Of a DNA stretch of 64,000 nt, positions 33,725 through 41,544 are shown piece by piece; within the stretch, counting starts at the first letter, position 1, and each line of letters begins with the position of its first letter. The notes under the pieces were generated by a model. It was not told the DNA's origin, did not search any database, and saw nothing but the letters and a program-made list of their open reading frames with translations. A program made the translations under genes and the position numbers. The stretch comes from Nocardia crassostreae (GTDB taxonomy: Bacteria; Actinomycetota; Actinomycetes; Mycobacteriales; Mycobacteriaceae). The DNA is taken from contig NZ_BDCH01000025.1 of NCBI RefSeq assembly GCF_001613405.1, forward strand, positions 186,001 through 250,000, written 5' to 3'.

Positions 33725-34267
33725 ATGATTGCGATGAGCTTCGATCATGATCTGTTCGACCGGGTGACCAAGCAGCTGCAGCCGCCGCTGGTGCGCTCCC
33801 TGCGGCGCAAGTGCGAAAGCCACAGCGATGCCGAGGATCTCGCACAGACGGTCTACCTGCGGGTGCTCCTCACCCGGCCCGATATCGACGACGAGACGGC
33901 CCTGCGGAAGTACATCTGGGCCACCGCGCGCAATCTCGCCCGCACCGCGGGCACGCGGCGCTCACGGGAACGGGCCCTGCTCGCCGCGACCGGCGCCGAA
34001 TCCATTGCCGAACTGGCCGATCCGGACGCCCGGGAATTCGCCGATCTGGTCGCGACCCGAATCGCCGTGCACCAGGCCATCGCCACCCTGCCCGCCCGCG
34101 AACGCGAAGCGGTCACCCTGCGCTACTGCCGCGACCTCACCTGCGCCGAAACCGCGGCCGCCATGGGGCTGGCGACGGGTACCGTCAAGGCTTACCTGCA
34201 CGCGTCCGCCCGGCGGCTCCGGTACCGTCTGGCGGCGCCGGAGAAATACGGAGCGGCCGCCGCGTGA
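33725..34267 (+). CDS. ECF-type sigma factor (second copy in the locus)
   Basis: 180 aa. Region 2: LRRKCESHSDAEDLAQTVYL, YIWATARNLARTAGTRRSR; region 4: IATLPAREREAVTLRYCRDL, MGLATGTVKAYLHASARRLR. It closely resembles the factor at 28310-29056 in both regions but lacks the 80-residue N-terminal extension. Start is ambiguous between ATG 33725 and ATG 33734; GGAGG at 33718-33722 fits neither ideally. Its TGA overlaps the GTG of the FHA-like gene by 4 bases, so the two products are probably made in fixed ratio. Confidence 0.88.
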   Translation: MIAMSFDHDLFDRVTKQLQPPLVRSLRRKCESHSDAEDLAQTVYLRVLLTRPDIDDETALRKYIWATARNLARTAGTRRSRERALLAATGAESIAELADPDAREFADLVATRIAVHQAIATLPAREREAVTLRYCRDLTCAETAAAMGLATGTVKAYLHASARRLRYRLAAPEKYGAAAA

Positions 34268-35010
34268 TATCCAACGACACCTGGTCGATACTGATCCATC
34301 TACCGGCGCCGGTCGGCGCGCCGCGACCACCGGCCCTGAATCTCTGGCCCGGCGAGGTCGCGACCTTCGGCCGCGGCACCGACATCTATCCGGTGGACGT
34401 CACCCTCGACCGCGAGGGCATCTCCCGACTGGCCGGGCGCATCGAGGCCCTCGACTTCTATTGGCTGATAAGCAATCTGAGCACCCGGTCCAACAAGTCG
34501 TACGTCGTTCACAATGACGAGGGCAAGGGCGAGTACTTCACCATCCGGCCCGGTGAGCGACTACCGGTGCCGTTCCGGGCGGCCAGGGTCGAACTGCTGG
34601 CCGCGGACGCGGAAGTCATGGAGTTCAAGGTGTTCGCCATGCGGCGTTCGGTCCCGGCCATCCCGGTGGCGGTCGAGGCCGGGCGCACGGTGGACGCCAT
34701 CCGGCGCCTGGACCCGAACACCAAACACTCCCTGGTCCTGGTGGCGCTATGCGAGCCGCGGCTGGTGCACGGGTCCGCGGCCATCCCGACCCTGCCGGAG
34801 CTGCTGCGCCGGGTGCGCCGCACCACGGCGGGCCGGGATCTGGGTACCACGGCGGCCATCAACTACCACCTCGAATACCTCGTCGACCGGCTGGGATTGC
34901 GCGATTACGACGGGCTCGAGGACCGGCGCGCGGCGCTCATCAACCGGGCCCTGTGGTTCGGCCTGGTCGGCGAGCAGCACCTCGAACTTCTCACCGGCGA
35001 GGCCGGATGA
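34264..35010 (+). CDS. FHA-like domain protein coupled to the sigma factor
   Basis: 248 aa. Residues about 10-120 have the forkhead-associated pattern: LWPGEVATFGRG (35-38 FGRG), EGISRLAGRI (52-60) and WLISNLSTRSNKSY (68-80), matching GR...SR..H...N except that the canonical His is Arg. The C-terminal half (RLDPNTKHSLVLVALCEPRL, then LPELLRRVRRTTAGRDLGTT and NYHLEYLVDRLGL) looks like a winged-helix domain. FHA domains bind phosphothreonine, so a kinase input is possible, though no kinase gene is nearby. Overlap with the sigma gene suggests a sigma-modulating partner. Confidence 0.75.
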   Translation: MISNDTWSILIHLPAPVGAPRPPALNLWPGEVATFGRGTDIYPVDVTLDREGISRLAGRIEALDFYWLISNLSTRSNKSYVVHNDEGKGEYFTIRPGERLPVPFRAARVELLAADAEVMEFKVFAMRRSVPAIPVAVEAGRTVDAIRRLDPNTKHSLVLVALCEPRLVHGSAAIPTLPELLRRVRRTTAGRDLGTTAAINYHLEYLVDRLGLRDYDGLEDRRAALINRALWFGLVGEQHLELLTGEAG

Positions 35011-35035
35011 CCCGCGCCGGTGCGCGACGCACCGG

Positions 35036-36601
35036 TCAGCGGCTGCGGCGGCTCTTCTTGCGCGGCGGGGGCAGCAGGCCCTCGGCGCGCAGGTGGGCGG
35101 CGTGCTCGGCGAGCGCCTCGACCAGCGGGCCGACCTGGGCGACCTCGGGCTGCACATCCACGCGCAGGCCGAATTCGATGGCCGTCTCGGCGGTCTTGGG
35201 GCCGATGCAGGCCACAATGGTGCGAGCGTGCGGCTTACCGGCGATGCCGACCAGATTGCGGACGGTGGAGGACGAGGTGAACAGCACCGCGTCGAAACCG
35301 CCGGTCTTGATCATTTCGCGGGTCTCCGCCGGGGGCGGGGAGGCGCGCACGGTGCGGTACGCGGTCACATCGTCGATCTCCCAGCCGCGGTCGCGCAGGC
35401 CCTCGGCGAGGGTCTCGGTGGCGATATCCGCGCGCGGCAGCAGCACCCGGTTGACCGGATCGAAAACATCGTCGTAGGGCGGGAAGTCGGCCAGCAGGCC
35501 CTCGGAGGACTGCTCACCGCTGGGCACCAGCTCCGGATTGATACCGAAGGAACGCACCTTCTCCGCCGTGGCCTCGCCCACGCAGGCGATCTTCACACCG
35601 CTGAAAGCACGGGCGTCCAGGCCGAATTCGCCGAACTTCTCCCACACCGCGCGTACCGCGTTGGTGGAGGTGAACACCACCCACTGGTAGCGGCCGTCGA
35701 CCAGGCCCTTGACCGCGCGCTCCATCTGCGCCGGGCTGCGCGGCGGCTCGACCGCGATGGTCGGGACCTCCATGGGAATGGCGCCGTGCATGACGAGCTT
35801 CTCGCTCATCTCACCGGCCTGCTCCTTGGTGCGCGGCACCAGCACGGTCCAGCCGTAGAGGGCGCGCGACTCCCACCACGAGGTCTTGGAACGCTTTTCG
35901 ACCTCCTTGCCGACGGTGACCACGAGCGGGCCGACCATTCCGGAGGCGGCATTGTTGAGCGTCGCCAGGGTGGCGTCGATGGTGCGCTGCTGGCGGGTGG
36001 TGCCGCGCACGGTGACCGCGACCGGGGTCTGCGGGGCCATACCGTGTTCCGCCAGCGCGCTGGCGGTCTCGGCCAGATGACCGGAGGTGGCGTGCAGCAC
36101 CAGCGGGCCGGGGGCGGCGGCGACGGCGGCCCAGTCGACCTCGCCGCGCACATCCACCTCGGTGTGGCTGGAACCCAGTTCGATACCGGCATAGGCGGGC
36201 ACCGTGGTGCCGGCGGACAGGCCCGGCAGCACCTCGAACATCATGTGCGAGCGGGTGACCGCATTGACCTCCGCGATCACCGAATCGGTGGTCAGCGGAT
36301 CGCCGGAGACCAGGCGCACCACATCGGCGCCATTGCGGGCCTCGGTGATGAGGGTCTTGGCGACCTCGGCCGGATCGCCCAGGGCGGGACGGACATCGAC
36401 GGGACGCTCGCCGTCGGGGCCCGGCTCCACCGCGGTGCCGATCAGGGCGAGCACGCCCTTGTCGACATCGGGATCGGTGAATGCCAGCGTCGCCCGGCCG
36501 AGCACCTCGCGGGCCCGCACGGTGAGGAGCGCCGGATCACCCGGCCCGGATCCCACGAAAAGGATCCGACCGGGGTGCTTCTTCGCGGAGCTGCGGCTCA
36601 T
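35036..36601 (-). CDS. hemD: Bifunctional uroporphyrinogen-III C-methyltransferase / uroporphyrinogen-III synthase
   Basis: 521-aa fusion. The N-terminal half (about 10-250) is a SAM-dependent tetrapyrrole methylase: GRILFVGSGPGDPALLTVRA, VVRLVSGDPLTTDSVIAEV. The C-terminal half (about 265-500) is HemD, the ring-closing synthase: GWTVLVPRTKEQAGEMSEKL, WVVFTSTNAVRAVWEKF, AVLFTSSSTVRNLVGIAG. It channels hydroxymethylbilane to uroporphyrinogen III, and then toward siroheme/cobalamin through methylation. A basic tail PPPRKKSRRSR ends it. ATG at 36601 overlaps the hemC stop (ATGA). Last gene of rex-hemA-hemC-hemD. Confidence 0.93.
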   Translation of the reverse strand: MSRSSAKKHPGRILFVGSGPGDPALLTVRAREVLGRATLAFTDPDVDKGVLALIGTAVEPGPDGERPVDVRPALGDPAEVAKTLITEARNGADVVRLVSGDPLTTDSVIAEVNAVTRSHMMFEVLPGLSAGTTVPAYAGIELGSSHTEVDVRGEVDWAAVAAAPGPLVLHATSGHLAETASALAEHGMAPQTPVAVTVRGTTRQQRTIDATLATLNNAASGMVGPLVVTVGKEVEKRSKTSWWESRALYGWTVLVPRTKEQAGEMSEKLVMHGAIPMEVPTIAVEPPRSPAQMERAVKGLVDGRYQWVVFTSTNAVRAVWEKFGEFGLDARAFSGVKIACVGEATAEKVRSFGINPELVPSGEQSSEGLLADFPPYDDVFDPVNRVLLPRADIATETLAEGLRDRGWEIDDVTAYRTVRASPPPAETREMIKTGGFDAVLFTSSSTVRNLVGIAGKPHARTIVACIGPKTAETAIEFGLRVDVQPEVAQVGPLVEALAEHAAHLRAEGLLPPPRKKSRRSR

Positions 36602-37671
36602 CGTTGATTCTCCATTGGGCTGGGATTGCTGCTGGTCTCGGTGTGCTCTCCGGTGTCCGCGACCCCTGATGACGGGTCTTCCTCTGTGACACTGAGCAAG
36701 TCGCGCGCCCCCAGCTCCAAGAGCTCGCGCGCCAATGCGCGGCCCAGCTCCTCGGCATGCTCGAGCGAGCCGACCGCACTGGCCCGGATGACATCCGAGC
36801 CGTCGATCGCCGCCGCGCAACCGCGCAGCGACAACTCCTCCACCACCCGGCCGTCGTCGTCGAGGGATTCGACGACCTCGGCCAGCGCACCGATCGGTGC
36901 GGTGCAACCGGCCTCCAATTCGGCCAGCAGCGCCCGCTCCGCGGTAATGGCGGCGCGACTGCCCGCATCGTCGAGAGCGGACAGGATGGTCACGAGTTCG
37001 GTATCCACGCTGCGGCATTCCACCGCGAGCGCGCCCTGCGAGGGAGCGGGCAGCATCTGCACCGGCTCCAGTGCCTCGGTCACCGCGTCCAGGCGATCGA
37101 TGCGGGCCAGCCCGGCACGGGCCACCACCACGGCATCGAGCTCGCCCTTGGCGACCTTGGAAATTCTGGTGTCGAGATTGCCGCGCAGCGGCACGATCTC
37201 CAGGCCGAGGCCCAGCGCCTTCAACTGCGCGGACCGGCGCGGGGCCGAGGTGCCGACGCGCGAACCGGGCGGCAGCTCACCGAGCACCAGGCCGTCGCGG
37301 GCGACCAGGGCGTCGCGCGGATCCTGCCGCGGCGGAATGGCCGCGATGGTGAAGCGCTCGTCCTGCGCGGTCGGCAGATCCTTGTAGGAGTGCACGGCGA
37401 TATCGACGGTCCCCGCGGCCAATTCGTCGCGCAGGGCGGCGGTGAAGACGCCGACGCCGATCTTCTGCACCGGATCCATGGACTGGTCGCCCGCGGTCTT
37501 CACGATCACCAGTTCGGCCTGCTGGCCATTGGCGATGAGGGCATCGCGCACATGCCCGGCCTGAGTGAGAGCCAGCAGTGAGCCGCGGGTGCCGATCCGC
37601 CAGGGGGCGTCTGTCGTTCCGCGCACTCTTGTCGTCTCCAGCTGCTCGTCGTGCACCATCGCTCCGGTCAT
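36598..37671 (-). CDS. hemC: Porphobilinogen deaminase (hydroxymethylbilane synthase)
   Basis: 357 aa. IGTRGSLLALTQAGHVRDAL begins the fold; the KTAGD and YKDLP motifs and the dipyrromethane cofactor Cys (ELEAGCTAPIGALAEVV, near residue 266) are present. It polymerises four porphobilinogen units. The N-terminal 25 residues before the fold and an acidic C-terminal tail (EEDPSSGVADTGEHTETSSN) are extra. ATG at 37671 overlaps the hemA stop by 4 bases. Confidence 0.94.
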   Translation of the reverse strand: MTGAMVHDEQLETTRVRGTTDAPWRIGTRGSLLALTQAGHVRDALIANGQQAELVIVKTAGDQSMDPVQKIGVGVFTAALRDELAAGTVDIAVHSYKDLPTAQDERFTIAAIPPRQDPRDALVARDGLVLGELPPGSRVGTSAPRRSAQLKALGLGLEIVPLRGNLDTRISKVAKGELDAVVVARAGLARIDRLDAVTEALEPVQMLPAPSQGALAVECRSVDTELVTILSALDDAGSRAAITAERALLAELEAGCTAPIGALAEVVESLDDDGRVVEELSLRGCAAAIDGSDVIRASAVGSLEHAEELGRALARELLELGARDLLSVTEEDPSSGVADTGEHTETSSNPSPMENQR

Positions 37672-39044
37672 GCGGTCGGCCCCTCATCCCCTGGGTGGGC
37701 GGCGGTGAAATCGTCGGCCAGCTCCCTGGCGATCTCCATCGGAGCGGCAACCGCCTGCGCCGCACCGGGTTTCAGCTCGAAAAGCTCCCGCAACGCCTCG
37801 GCGTAGCTGTCGCCGCCGGGCGTGGAGGCCAGCTGTTTGACCCGCACCGTGGGCGCGTGCAGCAGCTTGTCCACCACGCGGCGCACCGTTTTCGCGACCT
37901 CGTCCCGCTGACCGGCGTCCAGTCCGGGTAGTCGCGAATCCAGCCGCAGCATTTCCGCCTCGACCACATCGGCCGCCATCTGCCGCAGCGCCGCCACCGT
38001 CGGCGTCACCTCGGCCATGCGCTGTCCGGCAAGGTATTTGGCGAGTTCCTCAGCGACGATGGTGCGCGCGGCCGCAGTGTCGTCGGCGGCGGCGCCCGCC
38101 GACGGATCGCGCTGCAGCGTCTCCATGTCGATGACGGTGACCCCGGGCAGTCCGGCCACCGCGTGGTCCACATCGCGGGGCAGGCCCAGATCGCAGATGA
38201 CCAGTTCCCGGCTCGCGCCGGGGGTGGCCAGCGCGCGGTGCACATCGGCAATGCTCACCACGGTGCCGACCGCGCCGGTACAGGTGACCACGACCTCGGC
38301 GGCGGCCATGGCCTCCACCAGGCTGTCCATCTCCATGGCCTCGGCCCGCACGCCGTGCATGACGGTGGCCGTATTGGCCAGCCGCTGTGCGCGTTCCAGC
38401 GTCCGGTTCACCACGATGATGCGCTCGACCCCGGCCCGCGCCAGCTGCGCCACGGCGAGCCCGCCCATGGCACCGGCCCCCAGCACCAGTGCGGTACGCC
38501 CGGCCAGCGGCCCGAGCACCAGCTGCGCCCGATCCAGCGCCACGGACACGACCGACGCACCGGCGCGGTCGATTCCGGTCTCCGAATGCACTCGCTTGCC
38601 GACCCGCAGCGAATGCTGGGCCAACTCGTGCAGGGTGCGCCCGGAGGCCTGCTGCGAATCCGAGGCGGCGTAGGCGGCGCGAATCTGGCTCAGCACCTGC
38701 TGCTCGCCGACGACCATCGAATCCAGGCCCGACGCCACCGCGAACAGATGCTCGGCGGCGGCCTCGGCGTAGCGCACGTAGGCGTGCTTGGTGAGTTCGG
38801 GCAGCGGCAGCCCGGAATGCTTGGTCAGCAGCTCGCTGATCTCACCCAGTGCGGGGTGGAAGGCGTCGACCACGGCGTAGATCTCGACGCGGTTGCAGGT
38901 GGAGACGATCATGGCCTCGGACACGTGGCTGGAGGCCAGCATCTTGTCGGTCAGCTTCGGGCGGTCGTGCTCGGTGATGGCGATCTTCTCCAACACCGCG
39001 ACGGGCGCGCTGCGATGCGAAATCCCGACGAGAAGCACACTCAT
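37668..39044 (-). CDS. hemA: Glutamyl-tRNA reductase
   Basis: 458 aa. The catalytic Cys50 lies in MIVSTCNRVEIYAV, the NADPH loop in ALVLGAGAMGGLAVAQLARA and the conserved GEQQVLSQIRAAY follows EHLFAVASGLDSMVV. It reduces glutamyl-tRNA to glutamate-1-semialdehyde, the committed and usually regulated step of heme synthesis. The 4-base overlap with rex puts it under the redox repressor encoded by the first gene. Some proteins of this family are also degraded under heme sufficiency; no such signal can be judged here. Confidence 0.95.
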   Translation of the reverse strand: MSVLLVGISHRSAPVAVLEKIAITEHDRPKLTDKMLASSHVSEAMIVSTCNRVEIYAVVDAFHPALGEISELLTKHSGLPLPELTKHAYVRYAEAAAEHLFAVASGLDSMVVGEQQVLSQIRAAYAASDSQQASGRTLHELAQHSLRVGKRVHSETGIDRAGASVVSVALDRAQLVLGPLAGRTALVLGAGAMGGLAVAQLARAGVERIIVVNRTLERAQRLANTATVMHGVRAEAMEMDSLVEAMAAAEVVVTCTGAVGTVVSIADVHRALATPGASRELVICDLGLPRDVDHAVAGLPGVTVIDMETLQRDPSAGAAADDTAAARTIVAEELAKYLAGQRMAEVTPTVAALRQMAADVVEAEMLRLDSRLPGLDAGQRDEVAKTVRRVVDKLLHAPTVRVKQLASTPGGDSYAEALRELFELKPGAAQAVAAPMEIARELADDFTAAHPGDEGPTA

Positions 39045-39814
39045 GGCTGGACCACCGCTCCCTTGCTGGTTGTCTCCGTGTGAAACGCGATCACACCCAC
39101 GGGATCACCCGGGGCCGCCGCGTTCAGCTCCTCCGCGGCCTCCGCACTGCGGGCCCGTTCGAAGGACAGCAACTGCATCTCCACCGCCAGATCCACCCGC
39201 CGCACCTCGACGTGCGGCGGCGCGTCCAACGCGACGGGAGAGAAGCTCAGAATGTGGTGCACGCCCGCGGCGACCAGGCGATCGCACATGCTCTGCGCGG
39301 CCGCGTCCGGGGTGGTGATGACCGCGATGGTCGGCTCCAGCGCCGCCACCGCATCCGGCAATTCGGCCACATCGCGCACCAGCATCCCGCCCACCGTGGT
39401 GGCGATGATGGCGGGATCGTTGTCGAACAGCCCGACCATGGCGAAACCGCGGCGGCGGAAACCGCCGTAGCCGACCAGCGCCCGGCCCAGATTTCCGGCG
39501 CCGACCAGCACCACCCGGTGGCCTTCGGACAGGCCGAGCACGTCTTCGATGCGGTCGCGCAGCTTCACGACGTCGTAGCCGACGCCGCGAACTCCATTGG
39601 GCCCGAGGAAGGAAAGATCCTTGCGCAACTTGGCGGAACCGACACCCGCCGCGACAGCCAGTTCCTCACTCGATACGATGGCTACACCATCGTCGGCGAG
39701 TACGGCGAGGACCCGGAGGTAGGTGGCCAATCGCGCCACCGTCGCCTGCGGGATGTCCTTCTGCAGAGCCCTGCCGGAGACGCCACTCGGCGGCGTCTCA
39801 TGCTGCTCTGTCAC
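39041..39814 (-). CDS. rex: Redox-sensing transcriptional repressor Rex
   Basis: 257 aa. An N-terminal winged HTH (ATVARLATYLRVLAVLADDG, AAGVGSAKLRKDLSFLGPNG) is followed by a Rossmann domain with VVLVGAGNLGRALVGYGGFR. Rex dimers bind DNA when the NADH/NAD ratio is low and leave it when NADH rises, de-repressing respiratory and heme genes. The GTG at 39814 is supported by GAGGAG 10 bases upstream. First gene of the rex-hemA-hemC-hemD operon, as in Streptomyces, and the operator at 39977-39994 lies upstream, implying autoregulation. Confidence 0.93.
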   Translation of the reverse strand: MTEQHETPPSGVSGRALQKDIPQATVARLATYLRVLAVLADDGVAIVSSEELAVAAGVGSAKLRKDLSFLGPNGVRGVGYDVVKLRDRIEDVLGLSEGHRVVLVGAGNLGRALVGYGGFRRRGFAMVGLFDNDPAIIATTVGGMLVRDVAELPDAVAALEPTIAVITTPDAAAQSMCDRLVAAGVHHILSFSPVALDAPPHVEVRRVDLAVEMQLLSFERARSAEAAEELNAAAPGDPVGVIAFHTETTSKGAVVQP

Positions 39815-39976
39815 GTCGCTTGCGCTCCTCGTCCGGCCGGGTAGGTGTCCGGGTTCTTTTCTCGACCCGACGCCGGGAGACCGTCGCGGGGCGGTCCTGC
39901 AGGCGAGGTCGAGTCAGGTTCAGGGGGTCGCTTCCGCTGCCCGAGAAGGCGGGTTGCGTGCCACCACCGTAACCGC

Positions 39977-39994
39977 TTGTGAACCCATGCACAA
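39977..39994 (-). promoter_or_regulatory. Rex operator (ROP site)
   Basis: TTGTGAACCCATGCACAA matches the Rex consensus TTGTGAAC-N4-TTCACAA in all positions except one in the right half (G for T) and the variable centre. It lies 163 bases upstream of the rex start, on the promoter side of the operon. Streptomyces Rex is known to bind a site of this type upstream of its own rex-hem operon. Confidence 0.78.
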
Positions 39995-40090
39995 AGTCGG
40001 TGAATTCAGTCACTTTGCGGCGGGCTCCGGCGCCAAGGTTATTCAACCCTTTGCGGGTCGAACCCGCTACGCAACGCGCCGGTGTAGGGG

Positions 40091-40115
40091 TGTTTGGGGG
40101 CTTAGGCCCCAAACA
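40091..40115. terminator. Hairpin between rex control region and glutaredoxin gene
   Basis: TGTTTGGGG (40091-40099) pairs with CCCCAAACA (40107-40115) over a 7-base loop; TGCTTTTT follows on the plus strand. It lies 8 bases after the glutaredoxin stop on the minus strand, so it can act both ways. Confidence 0.6.
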
Positions 40116-40122
40116 TGCTTTT

Positions 40123-40392
40123 TCACCGCGCCAGGTCGGCACGCAGGCGGGGTTCGTCGATGTCGAAATAGCTGTGCTCGCGGCCATCGAGCAGCACCAC
40201 CGGCAAGCGGTCGCCGTATTCGGCGCGCAGGGTCGGATCGGTGGCGGCGGCTTCGTCCACATCCAGCGTGGCGACCTCGATACCGAATTCGGCGCAGATC
40301 GGGCGCAATTGATCGAGCGCCATGGTGCAGAGTCCGCAGCCGTTGCGGGTCAACAGGGTCACCTCGTGTGTGGCTTCGCTCATAACCGACAT
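40123..40392 (-). CDS. Glutaredoxin-like protein (Rv0508-like)
   Basis: 89 aa with a thioredoxin fold of glutaredoxin size. The active site is CGLC in VTLLTRNGCGLCTMALDQLR (NGCGLC), and the cis-Pro segment is RLPVVLLDGRE. DUF836/glutaredoxin family. The position between hemA and the SerB1 homologue matches mycobacterial Rv0508. GGGGAG lies 4 bases before the ATG at 40392. Likely a cytosolic thiol-disulfide protein; its partner is unknown, and mycothiol-linked reactions are possible. Confidence 0.88.
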   Translation of the reverse strand: MSVMSEATHEVTLLTRNGCGLCTMALDQLRPICAEFGIEVATLDVDEAAATDPTLRAEYGDRLPVVLLDGREHSYFDIDEPRLRADLAR

Positions 40393-40482
40393 TTAACTCC
40401 CCGTTATGTCGATCGCCGTATACGTTCCGGCCACCGACGGGCGTTACTGTTGTGGTGTTCGCGCGAACAGGCGGAGGTACCG

Positions 40483-41502
40483 GTGCCGGCACGATCGAAA
40501 GAGGCGAGGACGGGTTTGATCGCGGGCCGATTCGGTGAATTCGCGCCCCGGTGGGCCGAGGGTCTGCAGGACCAGTTCACCCGGATCACGCGCAGTCCGT
40601 TCGGTCCGAGCGAGGAAGAGGTCCGCGCCAATCTGGCCGGTGAGGCCAGCGCCGACGCCGCTCTCGCCCTGCACGACGTCGAACTCGCCCTGCACGACGA
40701 CACCGCGCAGCCGCCGATCCCCCGCGACCTCACCGCGGCCGCGTTCTTCGACGTCGACAACACCATGGTGCAGGGCGCGTCCATCGTGCACTTCGCCCGC
40801 GGCCTGGCCGCCCGCAAGTATTTCAAAACCTCCTACCTGGTCGATGTCGCCTGGAAGCAGGTGAAGTTCCGGGTCACCGGCAAGGAGAGCCACTCCGATA
40901 TGGCCAGCGGCAAGGAGAAGGCGCTCTCGTTCATCGCGGGCCGCTCCACCGCCGAACTCGCCGCCCTCGGCGAGGAGATCTACGACGAGATCATCGCCGA
41001 CAAGATCTGGCCCGGCACCCGCGCCCTGGCCCAGATGCATCTGGATGCGGGCCAACAGGTTTGGCTGGTCACCGCCACCCCGGTCGAACTGGCCCAGGTC
41101 ATCGCCAAACGACTAGGCCTCACCGGCGCCCTCGGCACCGTCGCCGAAAGCCGCGACGGCGTCTTCACCGGCCGCCTGGTCGGCGACATCCTGCACGGCC
41201 TCGGCAAAGCGCACGCCGTCCGCACCCTGGCCATCCGCGAGGGCCTGAACCTCAAGCGCTGCACCGCCTACTCCGACAGCCACAACGACGTCCCCATGCT
41301 CTCCCTGGTAGGCACCGCCGTCGCCATCAACCCCGACGCCGACCTCCGCGAAGTAGCCAAGAACCGCGGCTGGGAAATCCGCGACTTCCGCACCGGCCGC
41401 AAGGCCGCCAAAGTCGGCGTCCCCACCGCCCTCGCCCTCGGCGCCGCCGGAGGCGCCGCCGCCGCCTTCCTCTCCCGCAAGCGCGACGCCAAAGCCAGCT
41501 GA
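40483..41502 (+). CDS. HAD-IB family phosphatase (SerB1/Rv0505c-like)
   Basis: 339 aa from the GTG at 40483 (GGAGG 5 bases upstream). HAD motif I FFDVDNTMVQG, motif II VTATPVE, and motif IV YSDSHNDVPMLSLVG are all present; the order and the IB cap fit phosphoserine phosphatase-like enzymes, but members with this long N-terminal segment (about 85 residues) and a C-terminal hydrophobic stretch (LALGAAGGAAAAFLS) are often annotated only as HAD-IB hydrolases. The tail could associate with the membrane. The M. tuberculosis homologue is called serB1, without full proof of substrate. A hairpin follows. Confidence 0.87.
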   Translation: MPARSKEARTGLIAGRFGEFAPRWAEGLQDQFTRITRSPFGPSEEEVRANLAGEASADAALALHDVELALHDDTAQPPIPRDLTAAAFFDVDNTMVQGASIVHFARGLAARKYFKTSYLVDVAWKQVKFRVTGKESHSDMASGKEKALSFIAGRSTAELAALGEEIYDEIIADKIWPGTRALAQMHLDAGQQVWLVTATPVELAQVIAKRLGLTGALGTVAESRDGVFTGRLVGDILHGLGKAHAVRTLAIREGLNLKRCTAYSDSHNDVPMLSLVGTAVAINPDADLREVAKNRGWEIRDFRTGRKAAKVGVPTALALGAAGGAAAAFLSRKRDAKAS

Positions 41503-41507
41503 GAAAA

Positions 41508-41538
41508 GGGGGTTGGGGGCGAAGCCCCCATAGCCCCC
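41508..41538. terminator. Bidirectional hairpin between HAD and acyltransferase genes
   Basis: GGGGG (41508-41512) and GGGGGC (41515-41520) pair with GCCCCC (41524-41529) and CCCCC (41534-41538) around a GAA loop. It has the same G-run/GAAG/C-run style as the elements at 40091 and 47720. Confidence 0.65.
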
Positions 41539-41544
41539 TCTCAC

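Larger units (their letters stand above)
39815..40122. other. Intergenic region between rex and the glutaredoxin gene
   Basis: 308 bases without a gene. It holds the Rex operator (39977-39994), presumably the rex operon promoter, and a hairpin (40091-40115) that would end the glutaredoxin transcript. Nothing else recognisable. Confidence 0.6.
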
